A DNA stretch of 64,000 nucleotides, taken from contig DASTMP010000283.1 of NCBI GenBank assembly GCA_035714085.1, positions 1 to 64,000 on the forward strand, written 5' to 3'. A program made the position numbers and the translations under genes. This DNA is from JAJVID01 sp035714085 (GTDB lineage Bacteria; Acidobacteriota; Blastocatellia; RBC074). Under the pieces are notes generated by a model, which worked only from the letters and a program-made list of their open reading frames with translations, ran no database searches and was not told the DNA's origin. Shown piece by piece: positions 52,836-61,156 of this stretch. Every line of letters starts with the position of its first letter. The first letter of the stretch is position 1.

Positions 52836-54887
52836 ATGAAAACGACGCTTTTTCCTCTCAACTTCATCCTAAAATCGTCGGTCGTTTGTTTTGCGATTGC
52901 CGTTGCCCTTGTTTGCGCCGTGACGGCGGAAGCAAGGGTGACGCGCATTGTGATCGAGCAGAGACAATCGCCCGCTTATGAAGGCAGGTCTTTCGGCGCT
53001 GTCGGACAGTACGAAATTCTTGCCGGAAAGGCTTATGGCGAACTCGATCCCCAGGACCCGCATAACACGATAATTACCGACCTTCAGTTCGCGCCTCGCA
53101 ATGCGCGCGGGATGGTCGAATACCTGGCGACCTTTACGCTCGTCAAGCCGGTGGATTTAGCGAAGGCGAACGGCGCGCTGCTTTATGCAGTGCCGAATCG
53201 CGGCAACCGCATCACGACGACCGCCTTCGGCGTGGCGGGAGAATCAGGCGAAGAGTTTTTTCTGAAGCGCGGTTACATCATTCTGCATAGCGGCTGGCAG
53301 GGCGATCTTCCGCCACGCCCCGGAGCCGAAAGGATCACCGTTCCGGTCGCCAAAAATCCTGACGGTTCGAGCATTGTCGGCCATGCCCTCGCCCGTTTCT
53401 ACGACATGCCCGCAGGCGCGAACACTTTATCACTGCCCGTCGCTCACGAAACCGCCAGTCTGGACACGGCCAAAGCCACGCTCACAAAACGGGCCTCCGA
53501 AGATGGCGCAGTCATCCCGATTTCCGGCGCGGATTGGGCGTTCGCCGATTGCGACAAGACGCCTTTTCCCGGGGCGCCAGACGCAAACAAAGTGTGCGTG
53601 AAAGGCGGCTTCGATCCGGCGTATCTTTACGAACTGAGCTACACCGCGAAAGACCCGCTAGTTCTCGGTATCGGCTTTGCGGCGACGCGCGACATCGTTT
53701 CATTTTTCCGCCACGCCGAAAAGGACGAAAACAACAAAGCCAGCCCTATCGCAGGGCGCGTAAACCATGTAATTGCCCAGGGTATTTCGCAATCGGGCAA
53801 TTTCATCAAGACCTTCATCCATCTGGGCTTCAATCAGGACGAAGCGAATCGCATTGTGTGGGATGGCGCAAACGACCATATCGCAGGGCGGCAATTGGCG
53901 ATGAATATCCGCTTCGCCACTCCAGGCGGCGCGGCGAATTTGTACGAGGCGGGCAGCGAGCCGCCGCTCTGGTGGAGCCAGTACGAAGACAGCACTCGCG
54001 GTCAAAAGACTGCTAGCATGCTTGACCGCTGCCGGAGAACAATAACTTGCCCCAAGATTTTTGAGACCTTCGGTTCGGCGGAATTCTGGGGACTGCGAAT
54101 GTCTCCAAACCTGTTCGGCACAAAAGCGGATGTGGACATCCCACTGCCGCCGAACGTACGCCGCTATTACTTTCCCGGCACGACACATGGCGGTGGGCGC
54201 GGCGGCTTCAGCTCCGACGTGGCTGCGTTGCGGGGCGCCTGTGAATTGCCAAACAATCCCAACCCTCAATCAGATACCATGCGCGCCTTGATCGTCGCGC
54301 TGACTGATTGGGTGGTAAAGGATGTTGAGCCGCCGCCCAGCGTCTACCCGCGTCTGGATCAAGGCCAACTCGCGCCGCCTGACCACAGAGCGATGGGCTT
54401 CCCCTTGATTCCAGGCATGCCGCTGCCTGACAACCTTATCAATCCGTTGCTTGATTACGATTTCGGCCCGGAATTTAAGTACGGCGATTTGTCTCGCGTG
54501 ATGACATTGCAGCCGCCGATAATCAAACGCGTCCTGCCCATGCTCGTTCCGAAAGTAGACGCCGACGGTAATGAAACGAGCGGCATCCCGTCGCCATTGC
54601 TTCAAGCGCCGCTCGGCTCGTATCTGGGCTGGAACGTTACGCGAACAGGCTTCTATAAAGGGCGCGGCTGTGGCTTCGCCGGCGGATTCATCCCGTTCGC
54701 GAAAACGAAAGCTGAACGACTGGCGACTGGCGACCCGCGGCTCTCGCTGGAAGAACGCTACCACGATCACGCGGGCTACGTGGCTGCAGTGAAGAAGGGG
54801 ATTGAGCGTTTGAGCCGGCGTTTTCTACTGCCCGAAGACGCCGAGCGTCTGACTCGTCAGGCCGACGAGAGCGACGTTTTGCGTTAG
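52836..54887 (+). CDS. Secreted alpha/beta hydrolase (Abhydrolase_10 type)
   Basis: 683 residues. A signal peptide (SSVVCFAIAVALVCAVTAEA, about 13-33) precedes the large domain known in this family: RIVIEQRQSPAYEGRSFGAVGQYE, YAVPNRGNRIT, YIILHSGWQGDLPPRPG, the nucleophile region AQGISQSGNFIKTFIHLGFNQDE (Ser in GISQSG, about 311), and WWSQYED and GTTHGGGRGG downstream. It is a typical length (600-680). It is thought to hydrolyse secreted esters or lactones; no substrate is established. An inverted repeat GGAAATCAG...CTGATTTCC (54889-54921) follows. Confidence 0.85.
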   Translation: MKTTLFPLNFILKSSVVCFAIAVALVCAVTAEARVTRIVIEQRQSPAYEGRSFGAVGQYEILAGKAYGELDPQDPHNTIITDLQFAPRNARGMVEYLATFTLVKPVDLAKANGALLYAVPNRGNRITTTAFGVAGESGEEFFLKRGYIILHSGWQGDLPPRPGAERITVPVAKNPDGSSIVGHALARFYDMPAGANTLSLPVAHETASLDTAKATLTKRASEDGAVIPISGADWAFADCDKTPFPGAPDANKVCVKGGFDPAYLYELSYTAKDPLVLGIGFAATRDIVSFFRHAEKDENNKASPIAGRVNHVIAQGISQSGNFIKTFIHLGFNQDEANRIVWDGANDHIAGRQLAMNIRFATPGGAANLYEAGSEPPLWWSQYEDSTRGQKTASMLDRCRRTITCPKIFETFGSAEFWGLRMSPNLFGTKADVDIPLPPNVRRYYFPGTTHGGGRGGFSSDVAALRGACELPNNPNPQSDTMRALIVALTDWVVKDVEPPPSVYPRLDQGQLAPPDHRAMGFPLIPGMPLPDNLINPLLDYDFGPEFKYGDLSRVMTLQPPIIKRVLPMLVPKVDADGNETSGIPSPLLQAPLGSYLGWNVTRTGFYKGRGCGFAGGFIPFAKTKAERLATGDPRLSLEERYHDHAGYVAAVKKGIERLSRRFLLPEDAERLTRQADESDVLR

Positions 54888-55207
54888 GGAAATCAGGCCA
54901 CGCAACATTGGGACTGATTTCCGGCCAATTCATCGGTTGTCCGGTTGGCGAACGCTTCGTGGCTGATCCAAATTGATTTTCTTTCTTGGTTTTCACCTGA
55001 CCATCGCATAGAATCTGTCTCCGCAATTTTTTGCGACCATTTGCCTTGGCGCCAACTTAGCCTGTCACTTCGATTTCATTCACGCGAGGCTTTGCGCCTT
55101 TCCTTCAGTCTCGGAATCTGTCTAGGAAAATTGCCCCTCGCCAAATTACGACCTAACCATCAGCGCATTCTGGGCGCGTTTCCCTCAGGAGGAACAACAG
55201 TCAACTA
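54888..55207. other. Intergenic interval beside the TnpB right end
   Basis: 320 bases. A 9-base inverted repeat GGAAATCAG/CTGATTTCC (54889-54921) ends the hydrolase operon. No gene is supported. On the minus strand the sequence just outside base 55207 would be the guide part of the TnpB-associated RNA. Confidence 0.4.
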
Positions 55208-55400
55208 CTCCATCTAAGCGCGAGGAAGCGCTGTAGATGGAGCTTGCGGTTTCAGGTTTCGTACTTGACGCTTCTTCTCAGAAGAACGAACCGCTTCGGG
55301 CCGGTTGACTTCCTTCCACGGATATTCGCAGAAGTAGCGGCCCATCACCACAAGGTCATGCCTCGCGGCGATAGATTTCGCTCCATTCAGATCGGCGTTG
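55208..55400 (-). ncRNA. Putative omega RNA (reRNA) of TnpB
   Basis: TnpB guide RNAs derive from the 3' end of tnpB through the right-end hairpin. Here the 35-base hairpin (55208-55242) has stems CTCCATCTA/TAGATGGAG and AGCGC/GCGCT and contains the tnpB stop codon (55214-55216), the usual overlap. The guide would be the sequence immediately beyond 55207. The upstream boundary is approximate. Confidence 0.45.
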
Positions 55401-56392
55401 ATCTGATAGCCGCAATCGCGGCATTGGAAATCCGATTGGCTCGGACGTACGCCCAGATGCAAACATCGCGAACAGGTCTGTGAAGTGTACCGAGGCGAGA
55501 CGGTGACAACCTCCACGCCCGCCATGGCAGCCTTATAGCGGATCATCCATTGGAGTTCGGCGAAACTCCATTCGTGAACGCATTTCGCCTTGCCGGTCTC
55601 ACGAATCCCGTTGAGATCTTCGAGGACGATCCGTTGATTGTTCGCCTTGGCGTCAGCCACGATTTGTTTGCTGACGCAGTGATTGGTGTCCGCGACGAAA
55701 CGCCTCTCACAACCAGAGACACGTTTGAGCGCGCGTTTGGCGCTCTTGCTGCCGTTGGCCTGAAGAGACCGTCTCGTCCTTTTGTAGCAGGATTTTTTGT
55801 GGCGGATATTCTTCGCCGTGTGGAATTTATTGTCAGATGTCACCGCCACGCGGCTGAAACCGAGATCGACGCCGAGACTGCCCTGTGGGTGTTTAACTTC
55901 CAGCGCCGGAATCGTGATCGAAATGTGCAGGTAGAAGTTCCCCTTGCGATAGACCAATTCGGCGGAGCCAAGTTCGCCCTGGCAAAGTTGGTTGCGCATC
56001 CTGGCTGACATCTGCAACCGGCCTATGACGCGGCCTTTCGGACAGATAGTCAGCGAGGCGGTCTGACAATCATGACCAAGAGTCATCGACTTGGCGTCAT
56101 ATCGCACAGAAGAATGTGGTTTGAATTGATGCCACTTATTCTGGTCGCGAGTGTAAACGGCGCTGACCTTGGCAATCGCGTTGATCACGTGCTGCGAAGG
56201 CAGATTCGTTTCATCTCGGATCAGGCGATAGCCTTCGTGATGGATGTCATATCTGCGATGCAAATCACGCTGAAAGGCGAGTTCGGAAAGGGTGTTGCAG
56301 GCGCGATTGAACTCTTCCATAGCGGATTTGAGTTCCTGCTCAGCGCTAGAGGCCATAACCAACTTGGCCTTTATCGACAAGTGAACATCCAT
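55214..56392 (-). CDS. tnpB: RNA-guided nuclease TnpB (IS605 family)
   Basis: 392 residues from the ATG at 56390-56392, chosen because the 51 earlier in-frame residues are not TnpB-like and come from a repeat (two SHVK units). N-terminal WED/REC-like region (MDVHLSIKAKLVMASS, EEFNRACNTLSELAF). RuvC motifs intact: Asp176 in GVDLGFS, Glu258 in LEDLNG, Asp334 in NADLNGAKS. The zinc ribbon has CSRC (307, 310) and CRDC (324, 327). TnpB is guided by omega RNA to cut DNA next to a TAM, preserving the element. Catalytic residues are all present, so it may be active. Confidence 0.95.
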   Translation of the reverse strand: MDVHLSIKAKLVMASSAEQELKSAMEEFNRACNTLSELAFQRDLHRRYDIHHEGYRLIRDETNLPSQHVINAIAKVSAVYTRDQNKWHQFKPHSSVRYDAKSMTLGHDCQTASLTICPKGRVIGRLQMSARMRNQLCQGELGSAELVYRKGNFYLHISITIPALEVKHPQGSLGVDLGFSRVAVTSDNKFHTAKNIRHKKSCYKRTRRSLQANGSKSAKRALKRVSGCERRFVADTNHCVSKQIVADAKANNQRIVLEDLNGIRETGKAKCVHEWSFAELQWMIRYKAAMAGVEVVTVSPRYTSQTCSRCLHLGVRPSQSDFQCRDCGYQINADLNGAKSIAARHDLVVMGRYFCEYPWKEVNRPEAVRSSEKKRQVRNLKPQAPSTALPRA

Positions 56393-56634
56393 CCGAATAA
56401 TATGCCACAAGTGTTTTACATGAGACAAGCGTTTTACATGCGAAAGTGGCGGCGCATTCCTCTCCCCCCAAAACGAAGCGTTTATGGGGGGAGTATCCTG
56501 CGCAAAGAAAGATGAAAGCGACCTTTTGAAAAACGTTTCAGGCATGTAGTGGTCCTTCCGCCCCGCGGCCTGAAGTCGCCAAGGCCATAGACCGCTATTG
56601 ACTTTGCAAGAGCCCTGCCGCGGTAGAGCTCTTT

Positions 56635-56727
56635 ATCTTTACACGGATCAATCTCCTCATTATTATCAGCGGATGTGGATGAAGCTGATCACCACCTCGA
56701 TTCTAGCTATTCTTATCACGGCTGTCT
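56635..56727. repeat. Second copy of the 93-base block at 7170-7262
   Basis: Matches 7170-7262 with 8 mismatches and no gap by hand alignment, covering the leader and first codons. It stands between the TnpB element and the kinase gene. After the match the reading frame runs on for 16 more codons to a stop. Confidence 0.85.
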
Positions 56728-56777
56728 CGACGTATTACGCCACAAAGATCGACTTTGGATTGCGCGTGGGGTCGTGA
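56673..56777 (+). pseudogene. 34-codon frame from a duplicated signal peptide
   Basis: ATG 56673 to TGA 56775-56777 gives MWMKLITTSILAILITAVS followed by TYYATKIDFGLRVGS. The first 19 or so residues equal the M14 peptidase signal peptide by duplication. The tail has no match I recognise. It is more likely a non-functional scar than a small membrane protein, though it could be expressed. Confidence 0.4.
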
Positions 56778-56785
56778 ACTATTCA

Positions 56786-56852
56786 AAATCGTAATTGACT
56801 AAAGTTGGCATCGTAATTGGCTGAAGTCAGCATCGTAATAGGCTGAAGTCGG
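56786..56852. repeat. Three tandem 22-base repeats before the kinase gene
   Basis: Units at 56786-56808, 56809-56830 and 56831-56852 share the pattern ATCGTAATnGnCTnAAGTnnG. The start codon of the kinase follows 16 bases after the last. They could be operator repeats, or slippage products. The remaining leader (56443-56868) shows no gene beyond the duplicated signal sequence. Confidence 0.6.
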
Positions 56853-56868
56853 CTAAAAGCGGCGAATC

Positions 56869-59055
56869 ATGAATCGCATAGAGAAGTATGAAATTTTGTC
56901 TGTAATCGGGCGCGGCGGGCTAGGCACGGTTTACAAGGCTTTCCACCCGCATCTGAAAAAATACATCGCCATCAAGGAGATCAACTCCGATCTGGCCGAC
57001 AGCGCGGAGTTTCGGCGGCTATTTGAGAAGGAAATCGAGCTATTGGCCAAATTGCCGGCCCACCCTAACATTGTAACCATACGCGATGCGCTGGTTTGGC
57101 AAGATCGGCTTTTCCTGGTTATGGACTACATTGACGGTGTGGACCTTAACGTAGTCATTCAGCGCGGCCCGGTAGACCTATCGCAAGGGGTCTTGTGGCT
57201 GGGACATATTCTGTCCGGACTGGCGGCTATTCATCAGCGAGGAATCGTTCACCGGGACCTCAAGCCATCTAACATTCTGATTGATCGGGAGGGCGCGGCA
57301 TACATCAGCGATTTTGGGATTGCCGAATACATAGACGGCGCTTTGAGCGATATGCTGACGGCAAAGTACGCCGCCCCGGAATTGATAGACCCGGCTCTGG
57401 GGCGCGCCGGAAAAAAACAACAAGTAGACATATACGCCGCAGGAATGTTAGCGTATGAGATGTTTCTTGGGCCGAGCCGTTTTCAGAATGCTTTTACAGC
57501 GGTATACCAGCGCCAGTCGGCCGAAATCACTGAAAGCTGGCTGGTCTGGCACACCAATTTAGCTAAAACCGTTCCGAAACTCTCAGCAATAGAGCCTCGC
57601 ATTTCAAATTCGCTTGGACTGGTAGTTGAACGGATGATGGCGAAAGACGTGAACGAAAGATATCTCGACGCAAATGAAGCCAGACGCGACTTGAAAAACA
57701 GCGATGGATATCCTGACGACTATTCGGAGCCATTGGCGGCCAGCCGGGAAGACATGACCGTTCCCATCGCCAAGCCGCGCCGAAGAAACGAGCGCGAGCC
57801 CATCCGACCCGTTTCGCCCCCCGTCCGTCATAACCCGCCGCGAAAAGATTGGCGACCGGGCTGGCTGCGCCGCGTACCAAAATGGGCGCTCTTCGCCGCC
57901 GCCGCGCTGGCGTTTTTCTTACTGGTAAATTTGTTGTCTTTGTTGTTGCGGGATCAGCCGGGGCTGACGCTGATAGTTAAAGGCGTTTCAGCGACCAGCG
58001 AAGTCTATGTCGATGGCGTCAAACGTGGCATCCCTCAAATGCAAATGACGGCAGGCGCCTTGCCGATAAGCTCGATCAACGTTTATGGCTTGAAGGCCGA
58101 TCAGAAATACTCCATCCAGGTTAAGTGTGGCGCCGAGAATGTCAATCTTTTCCGCGAAGGCGTTCCGTTCGATGGCGCCCTGCAGGGCAAAGACGGTCAG
58201 AAAATCGAGATTACCGGGGAGAAATGCGGCGTGGCGCCGCCTGGACTACCGCCGGAAATTAACTACAACGGTCCGATGGTGCTAGTGCCTGAAGGCGAAT
58301 TCATTATGGGAGACGACAGCGGCCCGCCGGAAGAACGCCCCGCGCACCGCGTCTCTGTCCCGGCGTTTTATATCGATAAATACGAGGTTAGCAACCGGCA
58401 GTATCGGCAGTTTTGTGTTCCGCAGGGAATTCCGATGCCGAACCTGCCGCAAATGGATGATGCGGCCAAGAGGGCCTTCTCTTGGCTCTTGACTTACTAT
58501 GCCAAGCCGGACTACCCGGTTTTCGGAATGAGCCATCTGGAAGCGCAGTCTTGCGCCGAGAGAATTGGCAAGCGATTGCCGTCCGAAGCCGAGTGGGAAA
58601 AGGCTGCTTCATGGGCGCCTGGAGAGGCCGGGAACGTTCAAAAGTACAGTTATCCCTGGGGCAATCAGATTGATATGAGCAAAGCTCGACTTGCCTCCGA
58701 TCAGCCAGGACCTGTTAACGGCGATCCGGATGACAAAAGTAGGTATGGTGTGATGGGAATGGCTGGTAACGTCAGCGAATGGGTTTCGGATGTCGCCAGA
58801 CCTTATCCGGGCTCTGGCGCTTTCGGAAATAATTCTCCATATCAACCGGACGCCCGTCTCGCGCGTGGAAGGACATTCCGGAGCAAGGTGGAAGGAGCGA
58901 TCACTACGTATCGAAAAGACGCCTATCAGCCAAATTTGAAGAATGGAATGACCACATCGGACGGAAGTCCAATCGGCATTTTTGTCGGGTTTCGTTGCGC
59001 CATCTCAGCCGACGACCCCAGGCTCAGGCCATATATCTCGTCGGCTGGCCGATGA
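56869..59055 (+). CDS. Ser/Thr protein kinase fused to an FGE-sulfatase-like domain
   Basis: 728 residues. The cytosolic kinase (1-275) has GRGGLG (14-19), catalytic Lys36 (AIKE), HRDLKPSN (128-135), DFG (148-150) and APE (169-171), all intact. A basic/Pro linker leads to one membrane helix (about 339-360). Outside lies a PEGA-like strand region (361-450) and a formylglycine-generating-enzyme/sulfatase-modifying domain (about 472-720; VPEGEFIMGDD, DKYEVSNRQYRQFC, GKRLPSEAEWEKAA, MGMAGNVSEWVSD, GFRCA). The catalytic Cys pair of true FGE is not visible, so this domain likely binds ligand or protein rather than oxidising Cys. It is the first gene of a rightward cluster. Confidence 0.93.
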   Translation: MNRIEKYEILSVIGRGGLGTVYKAFHPHLKKYIAIKEINSDLADSAEFRRLFEKEIELLAKLPAHPNIVTIRDALVWQDRLFLVMDYIDGVDLNVVIQRGPVDLSQGVLWLGHILSGLAAIHQRGIVHRDLKPSNILIDREGAAYISDFGIAEYIDGALSDMLTAKYAAPELIDPALGRAGKKQQVDIYAAGMLAYEMFLGPSRFQNAFTAVYQRQSAEITESWLVWHTNLAKTVPKLSAIEPRISNSLGLVVERMMAKDVNERYLDANEARRDLKNSDGYPDDYSEPLAASREDMTVPIAKPRRRNEREPIRPVSPPVRHNPPRKDWRPGWLRRVPKWALFAAAALAFFLLVNLLSLLLRDQPGLTLIVKGVSATSEVYVDGVKRGIPQMQMTAGALPISSINVYGLKADQKYSIQVKCGAENVNLFREGVPFDGALQGKDGQKIEITGEKCGVAPPGLPPEINYNGPMVLVPEGEFIMGDDSGPPEERPAHRVSVPAFYIDKYEVSNRQYRQFCVPQGIPMPNLPQMDDAAKRAFSWLLTYYAKPDYPVFGMSHLEAQSCAERIGKRLPSEAEWEKAASWAPGEAGNVQKYSYPWGNQIDMSKARLASDQPGPVNGDPDDKSRYGVMGMAGNVSEWVSDVARPYPGSGAFGNNSPYQPDARLARGRTFRSKVEGAITTYRKDAYQPNLKNGMTTSDGSPIGIFVGFRCAISADDPRLRPYISSAGR

Positions 59056-59097
59056 GGCGCCACGTCAACAAATGATTCGAAGGAGGTAGACCTGCTT

Positions 59098-59928
59098 ATG
59101 AGAATGCCAGCGGCATTTTTGGTTACAGCCCTGATCATCATTTCTTTGTGTTTCGCAGGCCTTAAGCCCAATGACAAAGCGAATGCGCAAACGGCGCCGG
59201 AATATGGGGGGAAGGATGACAATATCGAGATTTTTCGAGTGCCAAAACCCGGGCGTCCACGGCCGCGCGTGAGAAGGATTATTGCGCCGCTTCTTTCACT
59301 ACAGTATTGGTTGATGATCCGCAATCGCGACTGCCGTGCGCAGGAGGTTGATCCTAACGCCATTTTTCTAACCGATGACCAATTGCGAATCGGCGCCAAG
59401 GTAAATCAGAGCGGCCATCTGTATGTCACTCTCAGTGTGCAAGACCGCCAGGAAGCCATATTGATTTTCCCCGAGCCGCGCATCAACCGGGGGAGGAATC
59501 AGGTCGCCAAAAATCTTGAAATCATCGTGCCATACCGCTGTCCGACGACGCCGGAACGGGACAGGAATTGTCCGCGGGACGTAGATCCTTCCGTCGATTG
59601 CTGGTGGAATATGACCAAACCTTATGGCGAAAAGTATGTGACTCTCATTTTCAGCCGTGAAGAGATTAAAGAGCTGGAGGACCTGCTTAAAGAAGCCGAC
59701 CTAAACCCGCAAGGCAGTATGGATTTGCCGAAGCTGTCACTGGACACCTTGAATAGGATCAAAGACCAAACCGTTCGACAGGAAGACCTCAGGCGGGAGA
59801 AGGTTAAACCAAGGCCTAACGAAAAAGGTTTTATCGCAGCCAACTATGTGACGCGAATTACCAATCTAAATCGCAGAGATAATGAGGAGATCGTCGAAAC
59901 GATCACGCTCAAACATCAACAGAGATAA
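59098..59928 (+). CDS. Secreted DUF4384-like protein
   Basis: 276 residues. An AGGAGG (59081-59086) precedes the ATG. Signal peptide (MRMPAAFLVTALIIISLCFAG). The middle (FLTDDQLRIGAKVNQSGHLYVTLSVQ and AILIFPEPRINRG) is like the DUF4384 strand pattern (DQLRI..ANxDGYLYVL). Cys pairs NRDC and NCPRDVDPSVDC may form disulfides. The C-terminus repeats the theme ANYVTRITNLNRRDNEE, with final ETITLKHQQR like the end of the next two proteins. Linked closely to the kinase gene (42 bases). Confidence 0.65.
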   Translation: MRMPAAFLVTALIIISLCFAGLKPNDKANAQTAPEYGGKDDNIEIFRVPKPGRPRPRVRRIIAPLLSLQYWLMIRNRDCRAQEVDPNAIFLTDDQLRIGAKVNQSGHLYVTLSVQDRQEAILIFPEPRINRGRNQVAKNLEIIVPYRCPTTPERDRNCPRDVDPSVDCWWNMTKPYGEKYVTLIFSREEIKELEDLLKEADLNPQGSMDLPKLSLDTLNRIKDQTVRQEDLRREKVKPRPNEKGFIAANYVTRITNLNRRDNEEIVETITLKHQQR

Positions 59929-59965
59929 TGGGTCGCATCGGCAGGCGCCACAGGGGGTTATAACC

Positions 59966-61105
59966 ATGAAAGGATTCTTCAGCCGCATCATTGTAGCCAC
60001 AGTATTCAGTCTACTGGCTGGTTTTGGTCTCTCGGTATTCAGTTTCAATCCCGACACGCTAGCGCTTGCCAACGAGGCGCAGCAACCTGATTTGCTCAAG
60101 GAAGGGAAGAAACGAGTCAAGGACGAAGAGAAGAGGCTGAAAGAGGAAGAGAAGAGGCTCAAAGAAGAAGAGGAGAAGAAGCTCAAGGAAGAACAGAAGA
60201 GGCTTAAAGAAGAAGAAGAGAAAAGGCTCAAAGAAGAAGAAAACAGACTGAAAGAGGAAGAAAATAGACTGAAAGAGGAAGAAAAGAAGCTGAAAGAAAA
60301 AGAAAAAGAAGAAGACCAGGGGCTGAAGGCGGAGGAGAATAGGCTGAAACTGAAAGAAGAAGAGAAGAGGCTGAAAGAAGAAGAGAAGGGGCTGAAAGAA
60401 GAACAGAAGAGGCTGAAAGAAGAAGAACAACGAAGGATTGAGGAGGCGAAGAGCGACAAAAGGGTCGCCGCCAGCGCCCCCCTCCGCGCTGACGGCCTGG
60501 ACATCGCTATTTTGATGAAAGACAACCAGGGAGTGTTCGCCCCCGTCGATCCCAGCCGTGAGTTCGTGAGCGGAGAGCAGTTCAGAGTGGAATACGACAG
60601 CCGGCTGGACGGCATTGTGTACTTCGTCAATGTTGATCCGAATGGAGTCACGACGGTGATATATCGCGACGAGGTCAGCTACGGCAAAAAATATGTGCAT
60701 CCGGCGCCGGAAGAAAATAAGGTCATCCAGTTCAAAGGAAGCCCGGGGATTGAGGTGTTGAAGATCATTATCTCTACGAAAGAACTCCCGGAGCTCGAAA
60801 ACGCCTTACGGGAAAACGACGGGAAGCTCGGAACAAACACGGAGCAGGCCACGGACGAGCCGGCGGGATATGTCGCGCCGAAGCAGGAGCCGGGCAAGCC
60901 TTGTAGCGGATTGGAACTGGGGGTCGGCCGCGCGAAGATCGATTGTCGAGAACTCAGCGTGGTCAGCCAGAAACAGGATCAGGGGAAAATCTCCGTCGCC
61001 GTCGCCCCAAAAGGCGGTGGAACGGGGTCAGATTCAATCGACTCAGTCAAATTGAGTCACGGCGAGGTGGCTGTGTTGGAGATTCGGCTGAAGCACGTTC
61101 AGTGA
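59966..61105 (+). CDS. Secreted protein with Glu/Lys helix and DUF4384-like domain
   Basis: 379 residues. ATG 59966 chosen for its signal peptide (MKGFFSRIIVATVFSLLAGFG). Residues 44-164 are heptads of the type RLKEEEK, Leu every seven positions with Lys/Glu otherwise, forming a coiled coil or single alpha helix about 18 nm long if helical throughout. The domain after it (about 168-310) is DUF4384-like: DGLDIAILMKDNQG, DPSREFVSGEQFRVEYDSRLDGIVYFVNVDPNGVTTVIY. A C-terminal tail shares EIRLKHVQ with the next protein. The helix may project the domain across the periplasm. Confidence 0.8.
   Translation: MKGFFSRIIVATVFSLLAGFGLSVFSFNPDTLALANEAQQPDLLKEGKKRVKDEEKRLKEEEKRLKEEEEKKLKEEQKRLKEEEEKRLKEEENRLKEEENRLKEEEKKLKEKEKEEDQGLKAEENRLKLKEEEKRLKEEEKGLKEEQKRLKEEEQRRIEEAKSDKRVAASAPLRADGLDIAILMKDNQGVFAPVDPSREFVSGEQFRVEYDSRLDGIVYFVNVDPNGVTTVIYRDEVSYGKKYVHPAPEENKVIQFKGSPGIEVLKIIISTKELPELENALRENDGKLGTNTEQATDEPAGYVAPKQEPGKPCSGLELGVGRAKIDCRELSVVSQKQDQGKISVAVAPKGGGTGSDSIDSVKLSHGEVAVLEIRLKHVQ
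60095..60446 (+). repeat. Coding heptad repeats (21-base units)
   Basis: The DNA repeats AGGCTGAAAGAAGAAGAG-like units every 21 bases (with some 24), encoding RLKEEEK heptads. Such purine-rich tracts are prone to slippage and may vary between strains. The antisense frames through it are Phe/Ser-rich and not genes. Confidence 0.85.
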
Positions 61106-61156
61106 TAACCGACCTCAACAGCCGTTTTCGCACAAAAGAAATCCGTGGGAGAAAAA

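Larger units (their letters stand above)
55208..56442 (-). mobile_element. IS605-like TnpB-only element
   Basis: A TnpB gene bounded at its 3' end by a strong right-end hairpin (55208-55242). No TnpA lies beside it. The other end is unsure: direct repeats GTTTTACATG (56413-56422 and 56431-56440) may belong to the left end. Mobilisation would need a TnpA in trans. Confidence 0.6.

Noticed and set aside
59041..59097. Independent promoter for the DUF4384 genes
   Set aside because: The 42-base gap has a ribosome-binding site but no convincing -35/-10 boxes; co-transcription with the kinase is simpler.
59866..60700. Two long minus-strand frames rich in Ser/Phe
   Set aside because: They are the antisense of the Lys/Glu heptad repeats; low-complexity and without starts or context.
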